In this document: positions 22,900-33,801 of the stretch, piece after piece
Position numbering within the stretch: position 1 is the first letter of the stretch
Layout of the letters: every line of letters starts with the position of its first letter
Origin: Rutidosis leptorrhynchoides
Lineage: Eukaryota; Streptophyta; Magnoliopsida; Asterales; Asteraceae
Assembly (NCBI RefSeq): GCF_046630445.1
Contig: NC_092333.1
Span: forward strand, 99,470,001 to 99,534,000
DNA length: 64,000 nucleotides
Direction of reading: 5' to 3'
Position numbers and translations under genes: made by a program
The notes under the pieces: generated by a model
What the model was told of the DNA's origin: nothing
The model's input: the letters and a program-made list of their open reading frames with translations, nothing else
Databases searched by the model: none

Positions 22900-23045
22900 T
22901 ATTCAATTAAATTTCTGTAATTCTGTATACCATAACTATATATGTAACATAAATTTACGGAAATTACTCACGTTATATGAGTGACTTGAGGGTTTACGAA
23001 GTGTTATAAATAAAATAAACTTTATCTAATCAAAGAATCCACAAT

Positions 23046-23317
23046 CAGAGGCGTCTTTGAACATAGGCAAGATAGGCAACCGCCTAGGGCCCAAAAAGTT
23101 TGAAGGGCCCAAAATTATATATAAAATTCTATTTAATTAAATAAAATATTATCAATTAAAGTTGTAATATTGTTATTTTAATAGTTAAATGCATTGTAAG
23201 TATATAAAAATTGATAAATTTAAGTATTATCTTTTTATATGTATTAAAAAATTAAACGTGTGTGAGGGGCTCATTTTTGTTTTCGCCTAGGGCCTTCGAA
23301 TTGTTGAGACGGCCCTG
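23046..23317. mobile_element. hAT-type MITE, copy 2 (272 bp)
   Basis: Same family as 361-648: starts CAGAGGCGTCTTTGA and ends TTGAGACGGCCCTG. A perfect 8-bp target duplication, TCCACAAT, lies at 23038-23045 and 23318-23325. The GGCAACCGCCTAGGGCCC block near the left end and the TTTTCGCCTAGGGCC block near the right end are shared with copy 1. Confidence 0.9.
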
Positions 23318-23487
23318 TCCACAATAATAATTTGACACATAGTCATTCTTTAAACTAGTCACATCAAATCCTATTTTATTTTAAATACTCCATAAAAAAA
23401 AAAATAAGAGTAATGCAACTGAGCCCAACTTTTAATATGGTTCATGAGCCCATTATCAAGCCTATCCAATTCAAGTCCATCTATGAA

Positions 23488-23788
23488 TGTGTTTGGATGA
23501 AACTACTTAGAGCTGAAGTTTGTATCTAGAGCTAGAACTTATTTTTGAAGTTGTTAGTTGGAACTTATTATTTTTTATAAATATTTGATAAACTAGCTGG
23601 AGCTTATATTTCAGTTCATAAGCTCTACTTTTTTTCATAAGCTACTATAATTAGTTTATTTTTTAAGAGTTTATGAAATTAATAAGTGCTATTTTTAATG
23701 TCAACCAATCAAAACTTTTGACTTATAGCTTATCAAAATCATAAGCTTAAGCTACCATAAGCTCTCATAAACTCGTCACCCAAACACA
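23488..23788. mobile_element. MITE with TGTGTTTGG termini, about 300 bp
   Basis: The left end TGTGTTTGGATGA and right end TCACCCAAACACA are inverted repeats, flanked by TATGAA on both sides (23482-23487 and 23789-23794). The interior repeats AGCTTATNNNNNAAGCT words. This is a common plant MITE type, possibly hAT-related if the duplication was originally 8 bp. Confidence 0.65.
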
Positions 23789-23822
23789 TATGAAAGTTCT
23801 TAATTTTTCATGCTATCGTTAA

Positions 23823-23960
23823 TAACCATTACTCAAATTAACTCATCTTTCAAATTACTAATTTTCCTACATATTAGTACAATAGTACACCAATATTTTC
23901 CATTGGTTACATAAGGGAATAATTTGGAAATAATGATTATTTGTCCTAAAAAGCTGATAA
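23823..23960. repeat. Left copy of a local duplication split by the LINE
   Basis: AACTCATCTTTCAAATTACT followed by AATTTTCCTACATATTAG and related sequence here recurs at 27877-27980. A second partial copy (AACTCATCGTTCAAAT) stands at 24031-24046 immediately before the LINE. Before the LINE arrived this was a tandem duplication with a unit near 190 bp. Confidence 0.65.
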
Positions 23961-24055
23961 AATAACTAATTGGGAAAAGCCAATTATTGATTCAAAGGCA
24001 CAAGTATTACCAATCGTTATTACTTAAATTAACTCATCGTTCAAATAACCTAGAT

Positions 24056-24860
24056 TTATTGGATAAATGGTGCTAGCGGTTTTGGGTTAAGAAAAATGCT
24101 TTGTAGGTCTATATCATTAAAAGTATTTACGGGAGGGATAGAGGTTTGGGCTTACGAAATGAGAATTTAAATTTTAGAAAAGGCTCGATTTGGAACTCAA
24201 TTCTTCGTATTAACGATTATTTCATGAAGGAAAATATTGATTTCAGTAACTCATTCATTAAGTCGGTTAGCAGTGGGAACAATACCTTATTTTGGAAAGA
24301 TCATTGGCATAATAATGAATTGTTGCGAGAGAAATTTGCTAGAATTTTCAGGTTAGACGTAAATGAAGATGCACTTGTTTCGGATCGTTTGGTAAAAGAT
24401 ACCTCGTCGTGGAAATTTAATTGGGAATGGGCTCGTGATCCAAGAGGCAGAACAGCTGCTGAATTACAACAACTTCACGTGCTGCTCAGAACGTTTTCCT
24501 TTGCGAATGGTGACTCTGATAAATGGGAATGGAAACTGCGCAACAATGGTCAATTTTCGACAAATGTTTTTACATATCATCTTAATGAAAAGCTGTTGTG
24601 TTCGAATGCTTATACAATCCCAACAGCCCGCTACAAATTCCTACCACAAAAGGTGGTATTTTTTATTTGGAGAACAAAACTGAAATGACTACCGGTTCGC
24701 GAATAGCTAGACAAGAGAGGCGTTGATCTTGACACACTCCTTTGCCCCGTTTGTAGCTCGACAATTGAATTTGTTGAACATACCTTGTTAACTTGCCTGT
24801 TTGCCATGGATGTGTGGTAACGGGTTCGTCGTGTGTGGGGTATCTATAATCAGTTCTATT
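24056..24860 (+). pseudogene. LINE ORF2 C-terminal part with zf-RVT domain, broken
   Basis: From 24146 the frame reads GLRNENLNFRKGSIWNSIL, FWKDHWHNNELLREKF and FSTNVFTYHL, then KFLPQKVVFFIWR, the pattern of the linker and zf-RVT region that ends plant LINE ORF2 proteins. After a stop at 24686-24688, recognisable sequence continues (CPVCSSTIEFVEHTLLTC, the Cys/His cluster) with further stops. Upstream of 24146, a short stretch to about 24056 also matches this region. Reverse transcriptase core motifs are missing because of 5' truncation. Confidence 0.8.
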
Positions 24861-25229
24861 CCGGGTTAGATGATATGTTTCTACGTAATCGATCCTTCAC
24901 AAATAATAATACTCCATGTAATCTATGGCAAGCTATCGAATGAGTGTGCGACTACATCTTATGGAAGAATTAATATGCTAAAGCTTTCAGTAACAATTCA
25001 TGGACCACACCTATGGCTCTTAATGAAATCCAAATCAAGTCGTTTCAATGGATCTCAAATCGATCAAAAATCTTACCTATTGAGTGGAACCAATGGCTGT
25101 CGAATCCATGTATCTACGATGACAATAATTAGGACCATTTAGTTTTTTGTAATTTTGTCTTTGTAATTGTACTTCGTGTCGTGTTTTAGCTCGTTGTTAG
25201 GTTTTTAGTTCGCTCAGGAGCATTAGCCT

Positions 25230-25926
25230 TGTTATGACAATTTGCTTAGCGCACCCACACCAGCGGAAGCGAGGATATAATTTGTTTGAGACAAACTTGC
25301 GTGAAATAATAGAAAGCAAATAAAGTAACTGATAACACGACGATTTAACGTGGTTCGGCAAAACCCTGCCTACGTCCACCCCAAGAGTCTCTTTTATTCT
25401 TATAATATAAAAGAACCCGGTACAAGAAAAAGTACACTATGAGTTAAATCCAAAACCAAGCCCCTTAGATTTTAGCATAAAATCTAAGTTTCTCGTACAC
25501 TCTTTTACACTCCTTACAAGAATAAAACTCTCAACCTCACAAATACACACTCTCCGTTGATATTATCGATCAACTCTGTTTTCCCTTTGTGATACTTTGA
25601 TCTCCCTCGATTTGATCCCTCTGGATCACTTGATCCTTTCTTGGATGCCTTTCACATTCTCTGCCTCCACATATATATAGATGCACATATACATGTGAAT
25701 TCATGCATGTGAAACCATAAAATGACATGCTGCCTTTTTTGACTTGTAACTTGCACATGTACGAATGCAATTACTAAAAAAGTCTTCACATATTTGGCAT
25801 ACACTATTTAACTTTTGACTTTACATGTAGAACCTAACAAAGTTAGGCAACCAAACCCACATGCAAACTTCATGCAAATATTATATTCAACTTAAATGTT
25901 AGTCAATATTGGACATCCATCCAACA
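25230..25926 (-). repeat. 3' LTR of the Copia derivative
   Basis: On the minus strand it starts TGTTGGATGGATGTCC and ends GTCATAACA. The right LTR is the same apart from a few substitutions and a one-base length difference. Confidence 0.85.
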
Positions 25927-27090
25927 ATCTCCACCTTGACGAACATTTATCTTCTTTGTCACCGAAAATACTAGCACATAGGATTTTCACCATTGGCCTC
26001 CTTTATCCCCGCTTCACACACCTTGAATCACCTCGGTCCTGAACCTGATTCAAATAAACTGGCCAATAATCATGTGCAGCTAACCCTGTCAACTTACCTA
26101 GTTGACACCGGAAAGCAGTCTCGAATCATCTCTCCCACCACAGTAGGATTTTCTTTCTCACCATCGTCTACCTTGGTCACACGTGTTTAAACATGTTTCC
26201 CGCGTGCACGCTTTCTAAACCTTCGAGACACGAGTACATTTTGTACTCGACACCAGACGATATAAACCCTCATACTTCTCTCGCTTCATCAGGACCTTCA
26301 CACCACGTGTGATTTTCATAACTCCACCTACGGCCTAATAGCCGTATCCTTGAGAATCCAACAAGCATAAGGAAATTAGATTCTTGCACATCCTTGGTGT
26401 GTACGCCACACCACCAAGAGTGTAACCAGCTCCGTGAAACAATTTTATTTTCACCATGCAGACACCCTCAACATCACATGTTGAACCACCACCTAAAGTC
26501 AGCACCCCGCTTTCTTTAACATTAGCTTATCAAAATAAGCTTCCTTGGAACACATATGCATCGTACAACCAGAATCTAAAATTCATTCATCTTGAGCAGA
26601 AGTAGAACTTTTGGAGATTGTGAGAACATCTCCCACCAGTACATTAACTGCTACCGCAGCCGATGAACCCCCCGATTTATCTTCACCATTCCTCCAGAGT
26701 GGACAGTCCTTCCTTAGTGACCCCACTCATGACATTTGAAGCACTGGATACCCTTCACGCCGTCTTCTGATCTAGACCTACTGTTATCGCTAGATCACTT
26801 CTCGGCAAACCTTCCCCTTCCATGACCAACCATAGCAAACCCATGCTCAAAACGGTCATCGGATCTTCATCTCTTATCCTGCGAACTGGGAAGAGAGGCA
26901 AGAAGAATAAGGGTCTTATCTTCTTCCTCCTTTAAATCTCAACTTATTCAAGTTGATTAACCAGACCATTAAACACATCCATATGTTCAATAATATACCA
27001 ATCGTCATCTGCCATCTCAAATGGCTCCACCTTAAATTGCATACCGCCGTTTCTCGCCATCTCCAAACAAAAAACTATCCGAAACACCGG
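25927..27090 (-). pseudogene. Remnant gag and protease of the Copia derivative
   Basis: On the minus strand, around 26690-26770, a zinc knuckle of the type CFKCHEWGH is recognisable but interrupted. Around 26540-26590 the retropepsin core ILDSGCTMHMCSKE appears. Around 26290-26450 the region before integrase appears (LFHGAGYTLGGVAYTPRMCK, then GVKVLMKREKYEGLYRLV). Frames are repeatedly broken. Nothing downstream of the protease survives. A purine-rich AAGGTGGAGA adjoins the 3' LTR at about 25927-25938. Confidence 0.7.
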
Positions 27091-27107
27091 GATGCTCTGA
27101 TACCACT
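27091..27107 (-). other. Primer-binding site of the Copia derivative
   Basis: The minus strand reads TGGTATCAGAGC a few bases inside the right LTR, the tRNA-Met primer site. Confidence 0.85.
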
Positions 27108-27803
27108 TGTTATGACAATTTGCCTAGCGCACCCACATCAGCGGAAGCGAGGATATAATTTGTTTGAGACAAACTTGCGTGAAGTAATAGAAAGCAAATA
27201 AAGTAACTGATAACACGACGATTTAACGTGGTTCGGCAAAACCCTGCCTACGTCCACCCCAAGAGTCTCCTTTATTCTTATAATATAAAAGAACCCGGTA
27301 CAAGAAAAAGTACACTATGAGTTAAATCCAAACCCAAGCCCCTTAGATTTTTGCATAAAATCTAAGTTTCTCGTACACTCTTTTACACTCCTTACAAGAA
27401 TAAAACTCTCAACCTCACAAATACACACTCTCCGTTGATATTATCGATCAACTGTGTTTTCCCTTTGTGATACTTTGATCTCCCTCGATTTGATCCCTCT
27501 GGATCACTTGATCCTTTCTTGATGCCTTTCACGTTCTCTGCCTCCACATATATATAGATGCACATATACATGTGAATTCATGCATGTGAAACCATAAAAT
27601 GACATGCTGCCTTTTTTGACTTGTAACTTGCACATGTACGAATGCAATTACCAAAAAAGTCTTCACATATTTGGCATACACTATTTAACTTTTGACTTTA
27701 CATGTAGAACCTAACAAATTTAGGCAACCAAACCCACATGCAAACTTCATGCAAATATTATATTCAACTTAAATGTTAGTCAATATTGGACATCCATCCA
27801 ACA
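27108..27803 (-). repeat. 5' LTR of the Copia derivative
   Basis: Pair of the LTR at 25230-25926, followed by the target duplication AGCCT and then the rest of the LINE 3' UTR. Confidence 0.85.
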
Positions 27804-28929
27804 AGCCTCAATGCTTACTTTCCTTGTAATGTTTCTTTAATTCTATTAATGAAATTGTTTTGTCATTCAAAAAAAAAACTCATCGTTCAAATTACTAATT
27901 TTCCTACATATTAGCAAGCCAATATTTGTCATTGGTTAGGTAAGGGGATAAATTGAAAATATGATTATTTATCCTAAAAATATAATATCTCCAAAGTTGA
28001 TGTTTATTGTAAGTAATATTTTAGTATAAATAAAATTAAATGAGTTTAATAAATGAGTTTTTAGTCGCACATATAAAATTTTGAAGTACTAGAGGGCAAT
28101 GCCCGTGCGTTGCACGTCTTGTCCTACAAAACCAACTAAATAACAAATAAAAATTTCAACACAACCAAATACTATATAGAAGCAATCATATGTCAATGTT
28201 AGTTTAGTATTGTAGAAATATATGCAATCTTATAAGTCAAGTCGATGGTACAAATATCACGATTGTAAGATAAAATGTTTATCTTCGACAACAATGTATA
28301 TATTATTGACACAAAACACAATTGATTTTCAATCTAAAAAGGTAATTACTACAAACATCCAAATGAAATATCCATAACCAATGTAAAAAAAGAATATAGA
28401 GGAAAATTATAAACTAAAATGCATACAAATAATATCTTAAAAAATGATAGCGTAATATATCTTCATCTTTCATGTGATATGTGATACTCGACATTAAATG
28501 ATCAAACATCTTAAAAATAATGGTAAAAAGAGTATTCATACAACTCTATCAATTATTTCATTTGAAAAGTGTAATTGATGTGAATAATGAGAAATGCTAT
28601 TATTTATGACATAACATAAAGTTATTATGAATGTTTATAGAAAATACAAAGTTTAAAACTATTGTTATTATGTATATGTATGACAGACATTAATTTTAGT
28701 TATAAATAATATTTATGATCAAATTTATGATAAGAACTTAATATTAATATCAAATTAAAAGACTATATACACAACATTTAATTATTTAATTTTTTAGTTC
28801 AGTATTATCTTAATCTGATTAATTAATCAACAATTTTTTTACAATATTTATATTAACCAATCAAAATATGAATTAACTTTTTTTTTCTTTCTCATTTTTA
28901 CCATATTAGTTATATTATTGTATGATAAT

Positions 28930-29033
28930 CAAAATTATTTGGATGATGATGAATACAAATATAACATACAATAATATGTATATCAAAAGTGAAGAAATAA
29001 AATTATAAGGATTGAAGAACTTACATTTTGCAT

Positions 29034-29071
<38 letters not shown>

Positions 29072-29324
29072 TACAAATCCAAAACACAATAATAATAATA
29101 TGTAGATCGAAAGTGAAAACACAATAATCAACAAATAAAATTTAAAATTAAGGTACGAGAAAACATTAATAATATTGATATCGAATGAACAAATAAAATT
29201 GAGTGAAAGTATGAGGACTAAAGAGCTTACGTTTTTCATGTGATGACGATGATGATTAATACAAATCTAAAAAACAATAATAATATGTATATCATACACA
29301 AATTAAATTGAGTGAAAGTATTAA
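28930..29324. repeat. Tandem repeat with GATGATGATGAATACAAAT core (left part)
   Basis: Three imperfect units of roughly 90-150 bp share GAAGAACTTACGTTTT, CATATGATGATGATG, GAATACAAAT, CAATAATATGTATATC and GAAAGTGAA. The repeat resumes on the other side of the solo LTR at 31185-31345. Confidence 0.75.
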
Positions 29325-31179
29325 TGTAACAACCTCACATTGGGCCTAGTGGTAATTGTCTTAATTGCCCTTGTGTGTTATTATATGTCATTTTAATAGA
29401 TATATGTTTATAATTATTTAATTATATGGTTGAGCAGTTTGTGATAAGGGTCACAGAACAGGTTTGTTTATTTAAATTGGACCTCGTTTGGACCACTTAA
29501 TGAGGTGTTTCGTATTTCAGATAACTGGTAAATACCCGTGTGTATCACGGAAGAGATTTCCTCCTAATGAAGGAAACCCCTTTGTGTTAAAACCCCTGGT
29601 TTCCTCTTATTTCCTCTTTTGGAAATATCAAACACCGAACCTATTACTCTCAAATCCTCACAAACTCTAACCCTTGATTCTCGTTTTTGTGTTAAAATGA
29701 AGTTGGGAAATCATTCCTTGTGATTTCACGAATCCAACAAGGTAAACTAATTAGATTTTCATAGCCAAATCAGTTTGCAAAATGGGGTTTTGTTTAGGTT
29801 TGGTAAAAGTGGATTTTGTGTCAAAAAGTGATTTGAATGTGTTGTTTATGTCAAATTGATGTTATAAAACATTGTATATGAGTTATATATGTTTCCTAAG
29901 TGATTTGTAGTGTCAAAGTAGTGAAAAAATGAGATTTGGGGCTAAAAATGTCGAAAACAGCGACCTGGTGCTGATGAACAGCTCCCGTACGGTTGCAGGA
30001 TGCTCCCGTACGGTTACGGGGTATATTCGGACCATTTCTGGTGCAACCTGGCGGTTGCAGGTGCAACCGGGCGGTTGCAGGTGCTCCCGCGAGGTTGCAG
30101 TCTGGCAGCTTTTTGGAAAACATGTTTTGGCCGTAACTTCCGTTTTTGATGAATAAACTACCGTTGGAAATGTAATGAGATTTAATTTCTAATAGTGAAG
30201 TTTTGAAACACTGAATCAAACTTTAATTTGGGTCAAAATGATGGGATAGCGCGTATGCCTCGTTCTACACGCGTGGGATAGTGGCAATTGGCTGGGAAAC
30301 CATGTAAACTTGTCATATATGGATATATTAGGCTATATGATGTTGTTTAGAATATGAATTGATGATATTATTGATTAGATATGTGCTAACTTGGGAAATG
30401 ATATTTTCAGGTAATAAATGAACGGAGAAGGCTCAGTAATATAAGACTTCTGAGTTCTTGCTATTTATCAGGTGAGTGGGACTGTCCTAACTTTTATATG
30501 TATGTAGTAGTGGGTTATGCTATTGATGTCCTACCTTGTATACCTGATTTGATGAGTATATGATATACTGTATTGATTGATGCTTATATGTGCACCTGGG
30601 TAGTGTCGGATAGTTTTTGACATCCAACCTTGGGTTTTGGAGGCTGGGCAGAGGTCAACCTTGGGTTATGAGGTTGGGTTCAAAGTGTTACTATTCGTGT
30701 AGTATAGTATTGAATAACGCATCCCCTGCGTTCGGATTACTATGCGAGTGAGACAGTAACAGGAACTATCGGTAAACTCTAGCTCGATCAGCTAGGTGTG
30801 GAATGGCCCGTACAGCCGCCGGTCCTCTGTTACTGTGCTGACTGTTTATTTGCTGTTATCCAATTGTGCTTAGCTTGATGCTAGATACCTATGACTGTTC
30901 GGATATTTCCATTCACTTAGCTTTATGCTAATCCCCCACAGTTCCTCCCTTGCAGGTTAAGCTTTGCATGCTATAGTTTTGGGAGTGGTTGCTTTTGGAT
31001 ATGTTTGACGGGCTACACTCTGACGTCTGTATTTTGATACTATTAATTTATCGTTTTGTAATAACGTAACACCTGGTTACTGTAATAACTATGTTTTAGG
31101 TTATTACTTAAATATGTTGTAAATATAATATATGTTTATGTTTCCGCTGTAATTTAAAAAAAAAATGTACGGTGTTACA
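29325..31179. mobile_element. Solo LTR, 1855 bp
   Basis: Starts TGTAACAACCTCACATTGGG and ends TACGGTGTTACA (TG..CA ends, TGTAAC/GTTACA inverted). The perfect 5-bp target duplication ATTAA lies at 29320-29324 and 31180-31184. No internal element sequence is present, so it is the recombination product of a full LTR element. It carries five short GC-rich dyad repeats at 29980-30110. Orientation is not proved. Confidence 0.82.
29980..30110. repeat. Array of five about 20-bp GC-rich dyads in the solo LTR
   Basis: Units GCTCCCGTACGGTTGCAG, GCTCCCGTACGGTTACGG, GCAACCTGGCGGTTGC, GCAACCGGGCGGTTGC and GCTCCCGCGAGGTTGC follow one another. Each is symmetric or nearly so around a CG-containing centre and contrasts with the AT-rich surroundings. 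Confidence 0.8.
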
Positions 31180-31184
31180 ATTAA

Positions 31185-31345
31185 TAGTAAAGAACTTACG
31201 TTTTTCATGTGATGACGATGATGATGAATACAAATCTAAAATACAAGGATAATATGTATATCGAAAGTGAACAATAAAATTTGAAGAACTTACGTTTTGC
31301 GTATGATGACGATGATGATGAATACAAATCCAGAATACAATAATA
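31185..31345. repeat. Tandem repeat with GATGATGATGAATACAAAT core (right part)
   Basis: Two more units of the repeat at 28930-29324, with AAGAACTTACGTTTT and GATGACGATGATGATG, separated from the rest by the solo LTR. Confidence 0.75.
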
Positions 31346-31912
31346 CCCAAGACTAATTACATGTCTCCTCTTTATACTAAGAATTCAATAACCTTTTCTA
31401 TTAATAGAACATGGATGGATGATGAAAAAGGGAAGAAAAAAAACTGTTAAATGCTAGTGATCTTACTCTAAAAGCTCCGCCTTCAAATATACTCTAGTGA
31501 AAGCATTTCAATATTAAATTAGTATTAGATATAACTTTAACAGTAACATAATTATGAACTAATTTATATAAAACAATCTTTTTAATCATTTTATGTAACC
31601 GATCATTAATCATTGCAAGAAAATGAAAATATAGTAATTATAATAAAAGGTTCTTGAACCTTCTATTTATTAAATGTATCAGTTTTTATTTAATACTTTA
31701 TTAATAATTAATATAGAGATTCTAATTCACTTTTTACCATTATTTAATACATATTTTGTAGTAACTTTTTTAATTTTTTTTATCAATAATAAATTTAAAG
31801 AGGAGTAAAAATCTATTTAATAGATCATATTTAATTTTCTAGAACTCAATTATTATATAGATATAGATATTTAATCATTCTTATATCATGCGAGTACTCT
31901 TTTTGCACAACA
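31346..31912. other. AT-rich sequence, no gene
   Basis: Right flank of the probable Helitron. No coding frame or further element recognised. Confidence 0.4.
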
Positions 31913-31920
31913 TAGTCAAC

Positions 31921-31994
31921 CACAGACGTCTTCGAGTAGAGAAAAGATGGGCAACCGCTCAGAACCTAAAAATTTAGAAGAGCCCATATATATG

Positions 31995-32065
<71 letters not shown>

Positions 32066-32272
32066 GTATTCTCAAACTATTCAATTAAATTAAATAAAAA
32101 TTTGTTAAAGAACTAATACTTGAGAATAAAATATTTTAATACGCTTGTCATATAAAAAAATTCGTATTGAAAATTTTAATATTATTGTTTTGTCTATCTT
32201 GAAATTAACAACATGTATAAGGTACTAGTTTTATTTTCGCTGAGGACTCTTTAAATTGTTGAGATGGCCTTA
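31921..32272. mobile_element. hAT-type MITE, copy 3 (352 bp, expanded)
   Basis: The ends CACAGACGTCTTCGAG and GTTGAGATGGCCTTA align with those of copies 1 and 2 with substitutions. A perfect 8-bp target duplication, TAGTCAAC, lies at 31913-31920 and 32273-32280. It is longer because an internal (TA)n/TATG tract (about 31990-32065) has expanded. It is the most diverged of the three. Confidence 0.85.
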
Positions 32273-32280
32273 TAGTCAAC

Positions 32281-33020
32281 CCTATTCCATAATAATAATA
32301 ACGCTAAAATCACAAAAATACGGTCCTGATTTTTGTTCATGTCAATACGGGGTTGATATTGAAAAGTCTCCGGCGTGAAAACGCGAAGATCTGATAAATC
32401 GTACCTTTCAAACATGTGATAGTTTTGCAAAATCATGTTTCGATGTTTATATTACATATTAAAAAGAAAAATTGGTCAAAATGCCCTCATGTTCGAAAGT
32501 GTTTAATAATATGCTCTCAATCATAATCGTTAAAATGCCCTATGACCACGCACCATGCATCGTGCGTGCAAGTCCGTGCGTGGTGCGTGTTAACGATATT
32601 TTCATTGAGACAACTTAATTTCTAGAGCAACATGTATCACGCACCAAGCGCCACACACAAAGCGCTACGCACCGTGCGTGGTGTTTGATGCTTTGTGGGT
32701 GATACTCCAGAACTGAACTTTGAATTGTCGTATCTTTTGACCGTAGCTCCGATATCTTTTGACCGTAGCTCCAATTTAGTCACCATTATTTTTAAATCGT
32801 GTATTTTTCCGAGATCTATTCATTGGTAAATCGCCGACAGTTTATTCCAATTTTTTTTTCTTCCAAATTTGTTCTCGAAGACCATTAGTTTGACGTTTTC
32901 GTTGATTTTGAATTTTAAACGCACTAGAAGCATGTTACTCTTGTTAAACATTTGTCGTTGGGAAAACGTTTTCTTTTTATGAATGCAAAACTTTGTTTTA
33001 AAACAACATGTAGTGTTATA
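32281..33020. other. Region with GTGCGTGG-type dyads, possible LTR remnant
   Basis: No gene. Between 32549 and 32690, GC-rich words such as CACGCACCATGCATCGTGCG, GTGCGTGGTGCGTG and CGCACCGTGCGTGGTG recur on both strands in otherwise AT-rich DNA. The style matches the dyad arrays of the other LTRs here, but no LTR ends were found. Confidence 0.35.
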
Positions 33021-33420
33021 CCGTGTAATGGACCTGTTGTTGATGATCTGTGCCATTGATTTTTGGATGTGGCGTCACAGCTTTTGAGGTTCACAGCCTA
33101 AGATTCCTTCAACGAATTTGTTTCGTACTAAACGAACACAAATACTCTTTTTTCTCAACTGAAATTTGTGTATGTGTAGCTCTTTTTTTCATGTATTCAA
33201 CTAAATGAAATAACTCTATTTATAAATTATCACAAGAGAGAAACCTCTCAAATACCATAGGTCATCATTAATCACCATATTAATGGTTAGTTAATACTAA
33301 TTAACTAATAATATAAATGGATACTTAATCCAAATAAATACTAACATAATGATATTTAGTACTTAGGAAGTTAGTGGGCGGATTGGATCCGGACTGAACC
33401 GGGTCCAAGTTTCAACAACA
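33021..33420 (-). repeat. Possible LTR fragment
   Basis: On the minus strand this stretch begins TGTTGAAACTTGGACCCGG, an LTR-like start. It includes sequence resembling plant Copia LTRs (TAGTACGAAACAAATTCGTT). No paired LTR, primer site or target duplication found, so it may be a solo or decayed LTR. Confidence 0.3.
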
Positions 33421-33469
33421 AACATTTCAACTAAGTATACTTCTACCCAAGTAAATATTCAATGTTTTA

Positions 33470-33775
33470 ATATAATGATAAGAAACTCTTTCTGAATTCT
33501 AATATTCGTATGTCTAACAACACATAAGAGATAATTAAACAACTATTAAACAACCTTCGAATATTCGTAAGCATTCTAATAATTAACGTTTCAATATAAT
33601 CTTTCTATCAAGATCAAACAACCATTATATATCAGAAACTCTTTCTGAAATCTAATGTTCGTATCTTTAACAACACATAAGAGGTAATTAAACAACCATT
33701 GAATATTCGTAAGCATTCTAATATTTAACGTTTCAATATAAACTTTCAATCATGATCAAACAACCATTATATAGC
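33470..33775. repeat. Two-unit tandem duplication, period about 150 bp
   Basis: The segments starting AGAAACTCTTTCTGAATTCT (about 33480) and AGAAACTCTTTCTGAAATCT (about 33632) continue in parallel through AACAACACATAAGAG, GAATATTCGTAAGCATTCTA, AACGTTTCAATATAA and GATCAAACAACCATTATATA. Confidence 0.8.
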
Positions 33776-33801
33776 ATTGTTTAATCTAATGGATGCAGGT
33801 G

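Larger units (their letters stand above)
25230..27803 (-). mobile_element. Short non-autonomous Copia derivative (2.57 kb), minus strand
   Basis: Two LTRs (25230-25926 and 27108-27803) enclose only 1.18 kb. The 5-bp target duplication AGCCT lies at 25225-25229 and 27804-27808. The minus orientation follows from the primer-binding site next to the right LTR and the purine tract next to the left LTR. The internal part keeps fragments of gag zinc knuckle and protease but no integrase, reverse transcriptase or RNase H, so it must have been moved by another element's enzymes. The LTRs are very similar, with a handful of differences seen by eye. Confidence 0.85.
24047..27876 (+). mobile_element. 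5'-truncated LINE with poly(A) tail, interrupted by a Copia derivative
   Basis: Flanked by the 16-bp duplication AACTCATCGTTCAAAT (24031-24046 and 27877-27892) and ending in an A run at about 27869-27878, as target-primed reverse transcription leaves. Only the 3' part of ORF2 and the 3' UTR are present. A 2.57-kb LTR element is inserted near the 3' end (25230-27803, target AGCCT). The LINE therefore predates that insertion. Confidence 0.82.
28089..31867 (-). mobile_element. Probable non-autonomous Helitron (minus strand)
   Basis: On the minus strand the left edge reads CGTGCAACGCACGGGC then ATTGCCCTCTAG and T: a hairpin (CGTGC..GCACG) about ten bases before CTAG, the Helitron 3' signature. 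The proposed 5' end is a TCTATATC/TCTATATAATAATTGAG-type start around 31860-31867 with A before it. The interior is AT-rich, has no Rep/helicase ORF, and contains a tandem repeat with a GATGATGATG core interrupted by a solo LTR at 29325-31179. The 3' end is fairly persuasive, the 5' end is a guess. Confidence 0.5.

Noticed and set aside
24435-25142. Other-frame ORFs in the LINE 3' part
   Set aside because: Shadows of the zf-RVT region or of its untranslated tail, without motifs.
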